A DNA stretch of 64,000 nucleotides, taken from assembly GCF_026213295.1 (NCBI RefSeq), contig NC_079420.1, positions 17,968,312 through 18,032,311 of the forward strand. Reading direction: 5' to 3'. Position numbers and translations under genes: made by a program. Within the stretch, counting starts at the first letter, position 1; every line of letters starts with the position of its first letter. Source of the stretch: Gadus chalcogrammus (Eukaryota; Chordata; Actinopteri; Gadiformes; Gadidae). Below, piece after piece: positions 10,251 to 21,801 of the stretch. The notes beneath the pieces are model-generated. The model was not told where the DNA came from. It saw nothing but the letters and a program-made list of their open reading frames with translations, and searched no databases.

Positions 10251-12129
10251 TAGGGATGGGCGATATGGCCTAAAATCCATATTGCGATATACATTGCAAC
10301 CTATTGCGATAACGATATATATCACGATATATAAATCATAATAGAACCATTTCAGAACAGGTTACATAGACTCTAAGGAAAGCCAAACTGCTAAATGTAT
10401 AAAACAAAAGATGAAAGAAACTTAGTATGTCGTTTTGAGAACATTTATTGTGCAAAACTGTAATCATCAGTGTTGGGGGTAACGCGTTAGAACTAACGCG
10501 TTAGAGTACTCTTATTCGTTTTTTTCAGTAACGAGTAACCTAACGCGTTAGTTTTGCGAATTCAGTAATCAGTAACTCGTTAATTTCCAAAATAACCACT
10601 CGTTACTCCGTTACTTTAAGATTTTCCCTCGATAAGGAAAGTAAAGTCCCGGGTTTTCTGCATTTAGTCAGATGCTGCTGCCCTGCTCCTTGCATCTCTC
10701 TCTCTCGCTCTCTGTGTGTGTGTGCGCGCGCACCTGTGTGTGTAAGCTACGTGTGTTACCGCGGCAAGATGGACGAGAAGATAGCCTTAGATTCCTGGAG
10801 GTACGCTCATTATTTTGAGTTACAGAGCGAAAAGGACAAGAACAACATAGTGGTCGTTTTGAGCACCTTCTTCTCCTACGTTTCAACCATTACTTTGGTG
10901 ATAAGTAGGCTAAAGGTAGCCTACGTGATTGTTATGAATGTAGGGCTATAGGGTCACACGAACATTTTCAGTTCTTCAATGTTTTTTTAGTGCCATGCAC
11001 TGTTCTTTTGTGCAACGCATACGCTTAAATTGAGTTAAATTTCTAATTCTAAAAGGTTGCGTGCCTACCTGTTAAGCACTTTGTTAGGCGCCTGCACTTG
11101 TAAAGTGGATAAGCTATGTGTGACGCACTGTTCTTTTGTGCGCAGCCAATACGGTAAGCTACATTCTGTTAAAATAACTGCCTGTTACCGGAGTATGTTA
11201 TTCATGGAAGCTGTTCAAATGATCAAAGGATGAATGCCTGTTAAATAAAACGTGCGATATGATGACTGTCTTTCCTGTCATTATGCTATAGGTTCATGAT
11301 TGATTCATAAACAGTCAGCACTGTTGGTGCATCTAAAGGAGGATGTGTGTTGTTGTTGCGCTAGGCGGACACGCACGCACCCCAAACGCATTTTAATTGT
11401 TGGTAACGCACGAGTACTCTAACGCGTTTCTTTTATTTATAGGTAACGTAGTAACGTAACGGATTACTTTTAATTGATAGTAACAAAGTAACCTAACTGA
11501 TTACTTTCAAAAGTAACGATACCCAACACTGGTAATCATACAACATAATGTTGTAGCTGCAGAGACTTTAACAAAGAAAAAAATCTTCTGTGTAATGACG
11601 TATACTTCTCTTAATGAAATTAAAACTGTTGATGTCTTGTTAATAAAGAAACGGATACTGTGAATTAGGGAAATACGTCCAGTATTAGGCATGGCTATTT
11701 TAAATAAAGAAAAATCTTCTAAGTGTGTGCACAGATACTTGATATTAAAACATAAAAGTGCAAAATGAACGTATACAATTTTGAAATGAACATGAAATGA
11801 GCGCAATCACCAGCTCCTTCGTTTAGCTTTCAGCCATATTTACTTAGATGACGATGATGCGTTGAAGCTGGTTGCAGCTCTGGCTCTTTCAATTTCGCGG
11901 GTAGCGGATGATGCGATGCAGCTGGTTGCAGCTCGTGGCTCTTTTTAAATTTCGCGGGTCGCGGACGATGCGTTGCAGACGGTTGCAGCTCGTGGCTCTT
12001 TATATTTCGCGGGTCATGGATAGATCGTGTCAAACATGCATTATCGCGATTGAGCAATATAACTAAAATCTCTATCGTAGGCCATTTTTTATCGTTGATA
12101 TCGTATATCGTTTATATCGCGCATTCCTA
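10251..12129. mobile_element. hAT element with perfect 8-bp TSD
   Basis: Termini TAGGGATGGGCGATATGG and TATATCGCGCATTCCTA are imperfect inverted repeats. GTCGAAAT occurs at 10243-10250 and 12130-12137, a perfect 8-bp TSD. The interior is rich in GATATAT/ATCG near both ends and is split by another hAT at 10468-11531. A tandem-like block at about 11850-12010 repeats GGTTGCAGCTCGTGGCTCTTT with slight changes. No transposase is recognised in this outer element. Confidence 0.85.
10468..11531. mobile_element. hAT element (GTAACGCGTTA family) nested in a hAT
   Basis: Termini CAGTGTTGGGGGTAACGCG and GTAACGATACCCAACACTG, flanked by perfect 8-bp TSDs GTAATCAT at 10460-10467 and 11532-11539. The interior holds a CT/GT microsatellite (10695-10742) and a plus-strand segment at 10769-10870 reading MDEKIALDSWRYAHYFELQS, which resembles the start of fish hAT transposases (a W-x-HYF-x-L region before a zinc finger). 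The open frame ends soon after, so this is at most a transposase remnant. Confidence 0.85.
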
Positions 12130-13080
12130 GTCGAAATGTATGTTGAAGTCACAGAGTAGCAGAATGGATGGAGTGATGGCACAGAGTTTAGACAGGTCAG
12201 ATAAGAAAGCTAAGTTAGGTTTGGGGGGGGGGATAAATTACTGTAGCAACCAGGGGTTTGGGTCCAGACAGTTTAAAAACAATGTCTTCAAATTATGGGG
12301 GGGCCGGGATGGAGATTGTACTTGTAGTAATGCTTTGTCTGAAAAATTGTCTATTCGACCACCAGGACCACGGAGGCGTGGCTTATCAATGTATGCATAT
12401 CCAGGGGGCGTGGTCTGATTTAGTGAAAGATATTCCTGTGGTTTTTGCCATGTCTCAGTTATGCAGAGAGTCCAGGCTATTGTCAGTAATGAATTCACTG
12501 AGTATAAGGCCCTTGCTGGGAGAATTTCTGGTGCGAGTATCAGTGACAGATCTGTCCGGCAGGGGGAACTGACAGGGGGAACAGTGCTCTGAGTGGGCAG
12601 AGGTGAAGATGGATGTTCCAGGGAGAATGGGGTAAACAGTCATGATGCACGTGTTGTTGATCAGATTGAACAGTGTGCTGTAGGTTAGCTGCTAGCATTT
12701 GGTTACCCCGTCAGTTTTGGTGCATACCGTCTGGCCTGAAGAAATCAGAACGGTCCCAAAACATTGAAATTATCAATGAAACCAAATTTTAGAGTTGTGC
12801 AGGTGGACTGAATCCAGGTGTCAAGGCTTAGGAGTCTGCTAAAATGCCCCACACCACAGCCTAGAGAGGGGATGGGACCAGAAATGTAGATGCTCTTCTC
12901 ACAGGAGCTTATGAAATTAAAACGATTTTTTAAATATTTTGATGAGCTCTGTCTGCTGACAAGCTGTGTCGCAGTTCCGACATGGACAATCACACGTCTA
13001 ACTGAGGACGGGAGTGAGCGCAGTAGCCCAGGAAGTTTACTAGTGATCCAGTTAAATCCACAAACCTCATGATTTTAAAG

Positions 13081-13365
13081 ATTTAATTGACTTTGAAATG
13101 TCCGAACAAAACAAAACAAAAAAAAATTCCCAATAGAAATGTGAGGATTTCTCAAACCTTTAACTGTTGGGCACATGTGACAACAAGGCCCGTAATTAAC
13201 AGGCCTCTCAGAATTACTCCTAGGAATTGCACTAAAGTTAACCTATCACTAAAGGTGCTCACAGCTCAAAGTAGGACTTGGGAGTGAGTGACCATCGCTC
13301 CGTTACCTGATGTTAGCGAAGAGTAGGATCTGGCTTTTAGGAGTGGAAGACGTTACAATTTTACA
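13081..13365. other. Conserved LINE 5'/OR-unit spacer
   Basis: No gene. The sequence matches 4926-5171 (AACTGTTGGGCACATGTGAC and GGAGTGAGTGACCATCGCTC) and, more distantly, 41790-42080 and 50900-50980. It probably derives from the 5' end of the type-1 LINE and was copied with the OR units. Confidence 0.55.
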
Positions 13366-13417
13366 ACCATATCAGCTATATATATATTCGTATGTCACAA
13401 AGTACATCTCAATACTG

Positions 13418-15506
13418 TTAAATGACTAAGCTTGTGTCCTCTAGCCATGCTAGTGCTTCGCTGTTCAGGGTAGACAGTGCCTGGGGACCAGGGCACTGGT
13501 ACTTGGTGCAGTCGTTTATGATGTGATCAGCCGTTTGCTCTGGGGCTCCACAGGGGCAGTCAGGGGCATCACAAAGGTTCATCCTGTGCATGTTGGCTCT
13601 GAAGTGTCCATGTCCTGCAGGCCTTGTGGACGGTGTTTCGATGTAGCCATGTAGCTTGGTGTTGGCTTGGCCCCACTGTTTGGTCCATTGTGTGATGGTC
13701 CAGGACCCAGGTGGCTGGCCATTTGCCTCATGCAGCAGGCCCCGGAGTCTTGCAGAGATTGGTTCCCTCGACGGTAGGCGCGGTGGTGGGTCGTTTGAGT
13801 TGATGTCGTGGTGGAGTAGGTGGCTGGCTCTGCGTTGAGCTCTCTGTGCAAGGTTAAGGCAGGCTGCTTCACGACGGATTGCTGGTGGTGGGATTCCGCT
13901 GAGGATTGGTAAGTATGAGGTTGGTGTAGATTTTATGCATCCTGAAACTATCCGCATGCTGTGGTTGAGGGCTGTGTCAAGCTTGGAGGTGTGAGTGGAT
14001 TTGCACCAAATAGGTGCACAGTATTCTGCTGTTGAGTAGGCCAGTGCTAGAGTAGCAGTCCGGAGTACAGGGAAACTTGCTCCCCACGAGGTTCCGCAGA
14101 GACGGTGAATGAGGCAGTTTCTTGCTTCCACCTTGGCTCTGACTTGCTGGAGGTGTTGTTTATAGGTTAGGGTTCTATCCAGAGTAACACCCAAGTATAT
14201 TGGTGACTTTTCAAATGGGATGGTGTTTCCTGCACATTTGACTTCTAGTTGGATGTTGGCTAGTCGGTTGGCAAGATGGAAGGTGCTGCTGACAGTTTTG
14301 GTTTCATTCATTTTCAGTCGCCAGTTGATAAAGTATTTGTTCAGATTAGTAAGATCATCAGTTAAGGTGTCATTTAGTGAGCTAAAGGAAGTTCCGGTAG
14401 TTAGGAGTGCGATGTCGTCTGCATAGGTGTATTTTTTGCTGCTTGTTTTTGGTAAATCCGAGGTATAGATGTTGAAGCAGATTGGAGCTAGAACAGATCC
14501 CTGGGGCACGCCATTCTTTAGCATTTTCTTTTTGTTTTTTTGATGGTCGATGTGCAGTGTGAAGCTTCTGTTTGTCGTCATCTGCATGATAAGTTTTACC
14601 ATGTGTTTGCTTGGTATTGTTTGTAGCAGCTTCAAGGCAAGGCCACGATGCCATATGGTGTCATATGCAGCACTCAGGTCTACAAATACTGCACCAGCCT
14701 TTTCTTTGCATTGAAATGCAGTTGTGATATCCTCAGTAAGTCGGGCAACTTGGTCAGTGGTAGAGTAGCCTTTTCTGAAACCGGCTTGTTCCTTAGGGAG
14801 GTTCTCATCAACGGTGTCATAGATGCGGTTGAGGATCAGTCTTTGAAGGAGTTTGAAGCTGATGCAGAGTAGGCTAATTGGTCGGTAGCTTTTTGGATCT
14901 TCAGCTGGTTTGTTTGGTTTGAGTATGGCAACTATTTTGGCGGTGCGCCAGATCTTTGGGATCTTCACTGTCCTGAGACACGTGTTGAAAAAGTTCTTCA
15001 GCCATAGTAGGGTCAGTTCTGGGAGGTGTTGGAAGAATTCTGGGTGTAGGGAGTCTGGTCCTGGAGCTTTGTTTTGTTTGAGTGTGGCAATGGCTGCTTT
15101 GACCTCAGCCATGGAGAAGTCAGAGCACAGATCTTGGTCAGCTGATGGTGCGTTCCATGCTTCTTTCAAGTGTCTATTGATCTTGAAGGTAAAGTCTTTG
15201 TTTGGTGTATTGAACTTCCCATTATTTATCAGGTTGTTAGCTATGTCATTGGCCTTAACTGGAGCTTGTGAGGTGAAAGGTTTGACATTTCCAATTAGCC
15301 TGTTCAGTTTGCTCCACGCTTGTCTGCTGGAGTGTGTGAAGTTAATATCTTCAGTTTCTTCTATCCATTTCTCTCTGCGTCGGTTGTCAAGATGGTTGAG
15401 GAGAGCGGTGGCAGCTTCTTGGGATTCCTCGTAGGAGGTTGCATTGTCATGGAGAAGAGCATATGTTTCAAATTCTTCATCCCAGCCAGGAACATATACT
15501 CTGCGG
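13418..15506 (-). pseudogene. LINE ORF2, reverse transcriptase half
   Basis: This reading frame is open from the hAT junction at 15506 to the stop at 13418. It starts with VYVPGWDEEFETYA, continues through LNRLIGNV, then RT motifs: APGPDSLHPEF, SYRPISLL, FVDLSAAYDTIWH (catalytic Asp), GVPQGSVLAP and YADDIALL (catalytic Asp pair). Near the C-terminus CDAPDCPCG with HIINDC is the Cys/His motif common in I-like elements. It supplied the polymerase for target-primed reverse transcription. There are no internal stops, so the element was recently active or inserted late, but ORF2 is cut from its endonuclease part by the hAT. Confidence 0.85.
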
Positions 15507-16622
15507 CAGTGTTGTGTCCGAACGCGTTCATTGAACGGTAGTTCATGAACTCGTTCATATTTTGGGCGAACGTGAACTGAACGTACTGTATTATTGCCTG
15601 ATGAACGTTACTGTGAACTCGTTCATTCTGGTGCCTGTGAACGGGACGCTAGCTTAGTTTAACTTCGTTCAATATGGGGGTTATTTGTTTATCAACGCGG
15701 CGGATGCGCGCGCAGAACGCCGTGTTGTTTGACCGGTTGCCATGCTACTCTCCATGTGGTTAATTTGAAGTTGCGGTGAGTTCAGTTTACTGTTACATTA
15801 AACTGTAATCAGAAAATGCGGTTATATGCTATAGACCCTATAGTATCTGTCGTATAAAGGCTGGGACGAATTTCCAATTATAAATATGTACACTTTATGT
15901 TGAAAGTATTGCGACGCCGATTCCCATTGAAACGAATGGAGCAGTGATTCTTTTTCAAAACGATAGCTGTTAAATTGTGGAAAAATGAATTCAACTGTAA
16001 TGAGACAACGCGGTTATATGCTTTAGACCCTATAGTATCTGTGGTGTAAAGGCTGAGACGAATTTCGAATTATGAATATGTACAATCCATAACGTTAATT
16101 CTCTGGCTCATAGCTCAGCGGACTAGAATGCCTCATTGCTTGTTGGCCGGAAACGGAAAAGGGGGCTGTTTACGTTTGGTTGTAGTCTTTTCACTCGGTT
16201 CTCCGTGTCAACAGTAGGGATAGAACCGAGCAAAAAGACTACAACCAAACGTGAACCCCCCCGCCTTTACGTTTCCGGCCAACAAGCAATGAGCCTTCCA
16301 ACAGAAATCAATGGGATTTACAAAATGCGCTAAATGTGCAATAAAACAGGATAGAAACTGTATTTCGCTACGATACTTGATTCAACCACTCTATTATATC
16401 CTAGACAAACCAAAAAGCGGGCTCAATGTTCAAAATACCGGAAAAAACGAATAGCTCACAGCAACATATTGAAAAAAAGAACTATGAACTAGTTCATTTT
16501 TTGGAACTGTGAACTTAATTCAAAATGTTGAATTATGAACGTTGAACTGAACTAGTTCATTTTAAAATTTGTGAACTGAACTTTGAACTAGTTCACGTAG
16601 AAAGTGAACTTTCCCAACACTG
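15507..16622. mobile_element. hAT MITE inserted in the LINE ORF
   Basis: Termini CAGTGTTG (15507-15514) and CAACACTG (16615-16622) are exact inverted repeats, and CTCTGCGG at 15499-15506 and 16623-16630 is a perfect 8-bp TSD. Subterminal regions are full of GTTCA/TGAAC and AACTAGTTCA repeats, probable transposase-binding arrays. No transposase is seen. Element length plus one TSD copy is 1124 bp, and the LINE frame is continuous once this is discounted. Confidence 0.92.
16133..16292. repeat. Long foldback inside the hAT MITE
   Basis: CATTGCTTGTTGGCCGGAAA near 16134 pairs with TTTCCGGCCAACAAGCAATG ending near 16292. Further inward TTTGGTTGTAGTCTTTT pairs with AAAAGACTACAACCAAA. The arms are about 75 bp with a short loop of about 10 nt around the AACAGTAGG at 16210-16220. 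Confidence 0.8.
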
Positions 16623-16630
16623 CTCTGCGG

Positions 16631-17395
16631 TGGCCACGAGGTATGCTTGCTTTTGCTGCGTTTATGATGGAGTTGCTAAAGTGCTTGTAGGTAGTATATT
16701 GGTCTTGTTCTGCTAGGTCTAGTGGGGGGTGTTTGTTAAGTTCTTCTCTGAAAATGTCCCAGTTTGCTTTTTTGAAATTCCATCTAGACTGTGGCATTGA
16801 TGTAGTTGGAGTTACAAGAGCTGGGTGGGTGATGAGAGAAGGTCTATGCTGTGAGTGTGGGAACTTACTGATAACAGTACGCTGTGCTGTAGAGCGATCT
16901 TGGGAGCTGCAGAAGGCCAGGTCAGGGTTGGTGCCGGTTTGCCATCGGCCAGAGGTAAAGGAGCATGGTTGTTTGCTGTCGTAGAGGAGTGTTAAGTTGT
17001 TGGTGGATGCCCAGTTTGCAAGTGCTTCTCCGTCTGGTGTTGTGTATTTGTAACCCCATTGTTCGTTTTGGCAGTTATAGTCGCCAGAGTAGATAACAGG
17101 ATGGTCGTAGACCGGCAGGTTGGAGAAACTTGTTTTTGGTGGTTTGTATACATTTACCACTGTGGTATCTCCGATTGATACAGCAATCCATTGTTGATCG
17201 CTGCTATGCGAGGAATCCAGTATGGAGTAGGTGTGTCCATTTTTCACTAGCGTGGCTATTCCATGATGTTGAGAGTGAATTGAAGCTGCAAGGGACTGGT
17301 TTATGAGCAGTTAGCCGTCAGAGACGTTGTCCAGAGACGTTGTCCAGGGAACACCACGTGGAGGTAGCTCATATCGTTCCCCGATTTTTATAATT
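16631..17395 (-). pseudogene. LINE ORF2, endonuclease half (5'-truncated)
   Basis: AP-endonuclease-like domain. From the 5' end it reads LAASIHSQHHGIATLVKNG, then NVYKPPKT, YSGDYNCQNEQWGY (GDxN catalytic block), NPDLAFCS and SQHRPSLI (the SDHRP block with D replaced by Q). It runs to ASIPRGHRR, where the hAT is inserted within the next codons. The start of the domain (the NxxG and E blocks) is missing through 5' truncation. The frame is open from at least 17247 to 16631 and is in phase with the RT half. Confidence 0.8.
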
Positions 17396-17410
17396 AACAC
17401 CATATCAGCT

Positions 17411-17610
17411 GTTAATTAAAAGTTTCAAGACATTATTGTGGTATTTCTAACCAGAAAATTACAGTACCGGTATATAGCGTTCAAATTCATTAGCCATTGC
17501 GTCTCTGAAAAGGTTAAGGTGAACCATAAAAAATAATGTCACGCCATAGACCCTAATGTGACGCTCCGCAGTAGTAAGGGTAAGAACTCTCTTACAATAT
17601 CCAGACATGT
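17411..17610. other. OR-unit spacer between LINE and hAT
   Basis: No gene. Resembles 42085-42200 (TATAGCNTT-AAATTCA-TAGC-ATTGC) and, at its right end, 37311-37375 (GTGACGCTCCGCAGTAGTAA). Confidence 0.55.
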
Positions 17611-18108
17611 GTTACTATTAGGGCTGCAACAACAAATCGATAAAAATCGATTACTAAATGCGTTGGCAACAAATTTGGTTGTTGATTCGTTGTGTCGCGC
17701 GATAAATAAGTTACTCATAGGCGCAGCACTGTTTACAGCCAGCCGCCGACAGGTTGGTTCACGGTTTATGCACGCACACAGCGAGCTTTAGTATGAGCGA
17801 CCATAGCTTGTATTTTGGTCATATCTTAAAACTGGACTGTAGGCCTACATAAAAGGGTTGTACCTTCACTGTCTTTGGGTTAAAAAAACTCCTTCAACTC
17901 TGTATCCATCTAGTCCAACCGAAAACTGTCAGCTGCTGCTGCTACAGAGTGCAGACGTTGTGCAGACGGGCTCGGAGTCGGCACCGCGTGCATCAACAGT
18001 CATTCAAAGCAGCGGTAGTAATTACACAACCGGACGGTGTCGAAAGTCCCGTCAGTTAAAAATAGTGATGCAGTTTTTAAATCCACGTTAAAATCTGCAG
18101 GATATAGA

Positions 18109-19157
18109 TAGGGATGGGAATTGATAAGAATTTCACGATTCCGATTCCGATTCTGCTTATCGATCCGATTCCTTATCGATTCTCTTATCGATTCTCATTG
18201 GGTGAGAAAATAAGTATAAATGTGTTTGTTTGCATTACACCTCTTTAATATCTGATCAGAAGTGCTTCTAGTATTAGGAAATTGTACATTTTCAAATCAA
18301 TTGGTCTAGAAGAAAAAATATATGTTCGCTTTTTAAGCCCAAATGCCATCATTATGTGCCATACAACTAAAAACACAGACTGAAAACAGCCAAGTAAGAG
18401 CTTGTGCCTTTTGGAATTCTAACAGTGCTCATTTGCATTCAACTTGTAACAAAATTAAACTGACATAAACAAAATGAAGCATTGATTAGACAGAGATTTA
18501 TTAGATGGGCCTACCTAATAAACCGTTGGAACACATAAGACCGGAAACCATAGCAATCCCGGTAAACAAACCCCGAGAAGCCCAATCCCTATGAGAGCTC
18601 CCCACGCTACGGCCATCCGGAGGCAACAGAGCTGTTGGCCGTGATATTATATATACAATTATAATATAGTATATAATATATTATATACTATTATATATAG
18701 AGCTCCGGGAGTCGCAAACTGCAACAATCACTTTCTCCTCCATTCCGCGGTTCACCCGGACTGCTGCACTGAGTTTGACGGCTGAACGCGGATTGGCTGT
18801 TAAGTTACACATGTCACTCAGTTATCACGCTGTTGAACGCTGATTGGCTGTCATCACGACAAAAACTTGTCATCGGTTTTCTCCCGCGAAAAACTCGCCC
18901 TTATACGTGTCTCTACGTTTACTTTGTATGGGATCTTGTCGCGTTTGGTGTGAACGCACAATGCGATTCTTCCTCGGCGGCGACATGTTTTCTGCGTTCT
19001 GAACCAAATCAAAGCAGCGTGTGTGTGACGTCACGACGCATTTACCGCGACCGGAACCGATAAGCGGAATCGTTAAGCAGGCTTGCTAACGATTCCAAGG
19101 AATCGGTTGACTCGGAACCGGTTCTGAACAAGAACCGGTTCTCGATTCCCATCCCTA
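18109..19157. mobile_element. Nested hAT (TAGGGATGGGAATTGAT family)
   Basis: Termini TAGGGATGGGAATTGATAAG and TCTCGATTCCCATCCCTA; perfect 8-bp TSDs GATATAGA at 18101-18108 and 19158-19165. Subterminal GATTCCGATTC and GAACCGGTTCT repeats are present. An AT-rich imperfect palindrome sits at 18645-18705. No transposase ORF. Confidence 0.88.
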
Positions 19158-19257
19158 GATATAGAGCTAGCTAGCTTAAATAAAAAAACTAACCAATGGT
19201 CACAAACGATGTCAAATGTGTTCAGGTTGGCTCAGTAATATGATTGATGCGTTAAAT

Positions 19258-20114
19258 TAGGGATGAGTCGGTCGCGACCGATTCGTTACAACGAACGAAT
19301 CCCGAACGTGAACGACAAGAACTGGTTCCCCAAAACAAGAAGAACTGGTTCTTTGATTCTTTTTTTTTAACATAAACCAAAAATATGGTCACGTAAATAA
19401 AATATACAAACGAACAGAGCTCCGTCTCCCCGCGACTTATATTGATTGAGTCTACAACGTTCTCAAATATTCAGCCAATGAGAGGTAGCAATGGTGTTGC
19501 AATGGCACCTGGGTAAACAAATGACAAGGCGGTACCGTCGAATATGCGCGCTTTCTCTGTCTGACGTATCTTGGGTCATACCATTCGACGTGGGGCCACT
19601 CATATATCCCCCTACATTTTTTCGAAAATAGACTTGACCTCCATCTGTTTATTGGATAAACGCATTTCCCAATCCCAGGAGTCTTTGCTCCATTCTACGT
19701 CAATTTAAGAACAAGCAAAGAAATTAAACTGCAGTTCGTATTCTTTATTTATGACCATGCAAGTTCTGTAATGCCTGAACAATGAAGAATTAAATGTAAA
19801 GTAAAATAAAATTATAAATGTAAAACTATAGAGAAAAAAAATATAGAGAGTAAGCAAGTGGTATAAATATTGGTGGGACGTTCGGTTATACTATATAGCA
19901 GGCATCTCCAAACGGCGGACCGCGGTCTTAAAGGTCCTATCTAGACCCATGACAAATAAAAAAAAATAAAAAAGTATTTTTATTTTTTTATTCTTTTAAG
20001 ACGTAATCTGACGTAACGAACGAATCAAAACGACCGAATCAAATAAACAAATCGTTATAGTGAACTGAACTGAAAGAACTAGTTCCCGGAAAATAATAAT
20101 TTTGCCCATCCCTA
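19258..20114. mobile_element. Nested hAT (TAGGGATGAGTCGG family)
   Basis: Termini TAGGGATGAGTCGGTCGCGA and ATTTTGCCCATCCCTA. The right TSD is GTTCAAAT (20115-20122), the left is GTTAAAT (19251-19257) with one base lost; the undisturbed sequence GCGTTCAAATGCAGCAG is at 20240-20256. Subterminal CGAACGAATC/GAACTGGTTC repeats. A short fragment CAGGCATCTCCAAACGGCGG at 19901 looks like the end of yet another hAT. Confidence 0.8.
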
Positions 20115-20765
20115 GTTCAAATGCAGCAGTAAAAAAAAATAAGAATCAACTAACCATTGGTTAGTTGAAAAAACAACTAACCAATGTTCACAAACAGTGT
20201 CAAATGTGATGTGTTCAGGTCGGCTCAGAAATACGATTGATGCGTTCAAATGCAGCAGTAAAAAAATAATAATAATTTAGATTTTGGTGAAAACTTGTTT
20301 TCCCAGTAATATAAAATAGATAGTAAAGATAGAATTATGACCTGTTTAATGTCCTATCTTGAACTACCATCATCTTATCAGCAATTAAAGCAATATTACA
20401 AGTTCTATTTCAAGGAGCCTCGAAAATGGTATCAATAGGTTTGACTGGTTAACCATGGACATCCCTTACATACATATAAAAGTATATCATACATTGTATG
20501 TTTTTTTTTGTGTTATCCCAGTTATGTTTTTTTAATCTTTTTATTATTTAATATTACTTTTAATAGTTCCGGGACGTTGGAGCAATAACCTGGTGTTTTT
20601 ACACTTCAGTCTGCACTGTGAATTTGAAGTAATGTTCAGTTTATGAATAAAGATGCGGCAATTCCAAAAAAAAAAAATTCTATCTGATTCATCGATTAAT
20701 CGAAAAAATAATCAACAGATTAATCGATTATTAAAATAATCGTTAGTTGCAGCCCGAGTTACTAT

Positions 20766-21801
20766 CATGGCATTTTAGGATGTATGGTCCTTGCTTTGGT
20801 CTCAGAATTGGAGGGGTCGGTGCAAGCAAATTAAGTGTGTGATATGTACAATTCTGCAGGAATTTTAGCTCAGATAGATAATGAGATGAATTGAGCACCA
20901 TTATTTACCATTCCCCACAGCAAACAGGCGTGCCCCTAAATTCATGTTTTACAAATTCTACTTTAAATAGAATATTATTCACAGAACACCAATATTCCAC
21001 AACCATTATCTCTTTGATTGCAAATGTGTTGCTAGTCTATAGCTAATTTTTGAGAAACAATTACAATTTGACTGTAGGCAGGGTCAAAATAGCTAAACTT
21101 GCCAGTATGTCGGTTAACCCTTGGCAATGCTAATGTTTACATCTTGAACATGGAAAAAGAGCTGTGCCGTTAGAAACACACTCTCTATTCTTGCTCGAGC
21201 GACCTTCTACAGGCAGACCAGCAGACAGACAGGCAGTCAGAGGAAACGAGACTGGGCGAGGAAGATTTCTGAGAACGTTGTATATTGGCTATTGCAGATC
21301 AGATGCTGTGGGACATTTGTATATTTGGCAGACCTGTCTAATCGCTTTGTAGGAGGACGGAGATGACTGATAATTTTAGCAACTTCTAGTCTATAAATGA
21401 CAAAGTGAAAAATACGTAACAGAGTTTACAACATCAGTATTGACTAAACAAATCTGACTTAAGTATTTTAATACACTTGTATTTTCATACACTTGAAACA
21501 GTATGCAGTTATTATGTTGAATGACAGTTCAAAAGCATAATCAAAGAAAAATCGAATGCACACAAAGCCCATTGTTTTATTAAACGTATACTATGTATAT
21601 TTGAATGTATATTAACATATCTGACCGATAATAAGGATATTAGATAAGTCTAATAATAAATGATAATTCTTCAAGGTACTGTAGTTAAGATTTGAGAGTT
21701 GTTAAGAGTGAGCAAAGAAAAGAGCAAAAGAGAGCAAAACAAAACCATCAAAAAAACCTCTTAAGTCCTCTTTCTTGTAGCCTGTTGTCTGTCAAATACA
21801 G
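20766..21801. other. OR3 downstream flank, repeated OR-unit spacer
   Basis: No gene. Nearly identical to 37376-37938 on its left part and to 5231-6029 on its right part. Confidence 0.7.

Larger units (their letters stand above)
7405..13080 (-). mobile_element. L2/CR1-like LINE, type 1, copy B, split by a hAT
   Basis: A (TAA)n tail and a 3' UTR with TAGCGCTTTT lie at 7405-7500 and again at 7785-7900. Moving right come RT fragments (8198-9700), an endonuclease C-terminal part (9619-10250, with KKGHTLDLVCITG in one frame) and, beyond the hAT at 10251-12129, the endonuclease N-terminal part (12238-12640) and esterase remnant (12745-12993). Frameshifts are frequent, so it is non-coding. It is collinear with copies A and D. 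A 25-base-scale poly-G run at about 8003-8029 is much longer than in the OR3 unit. Confidence 0.75.
13378..17398 (-). mobile_element. I/Nimb-like non-LTR retrotransposon, 5'-truncated, split by a hAT
   Basis: The element is delimited by ACCATATCAGCT at 13366-13377 and 17399-17410 (12-bp TSD). It reads on the minus strand: the 5' end at 17398 starts inside the endonuclease domain (5' truncation) and the 3' end is an (AT)n tail at 13378-13388. ORF2 gives endonuclease, reverse transcriptase and a C-terminal Cys/His cluster. A 1116-bp hAT at 15507-16622 interrupts the ORF. A short direct repeat GAGACGTTGTCCA at 17322-17347 lies by the 5' junction. Without the hAT the element is about 2.9 kb. Clade assignment is inference. 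Confidence 0.85.
17619..20757. mobile_element. hAT element (TAGGGCTGCAAC family) containing two other hATs
   Basis: Termini TAGGGCTGCAACAACAAATCG and GTTAGTTGCAGCCCGA, with perfect 8-bp TSDs GTTACTAT at 17611-17618 and 20758-20765. The uninterrupted form of the target is seen at about 37370-37378 near OR5. It is interrupted at 18109-19157 and 19258-20114. A tandem-like duplication of AACTAACCAATG-CACAAAC-GTGTCAAATG-GATGCGTTCAAATGCAGCAG occurs at 19180-19257 and 20150-20260. No transposase is recognised. Confidence 0.85.

Noticed and set aside
18833..19063. 76-codon plus-strand ORF in the nested hAT
   Set aside because: No transposase motif, overlaps subterminal repeats, and the frame is short.
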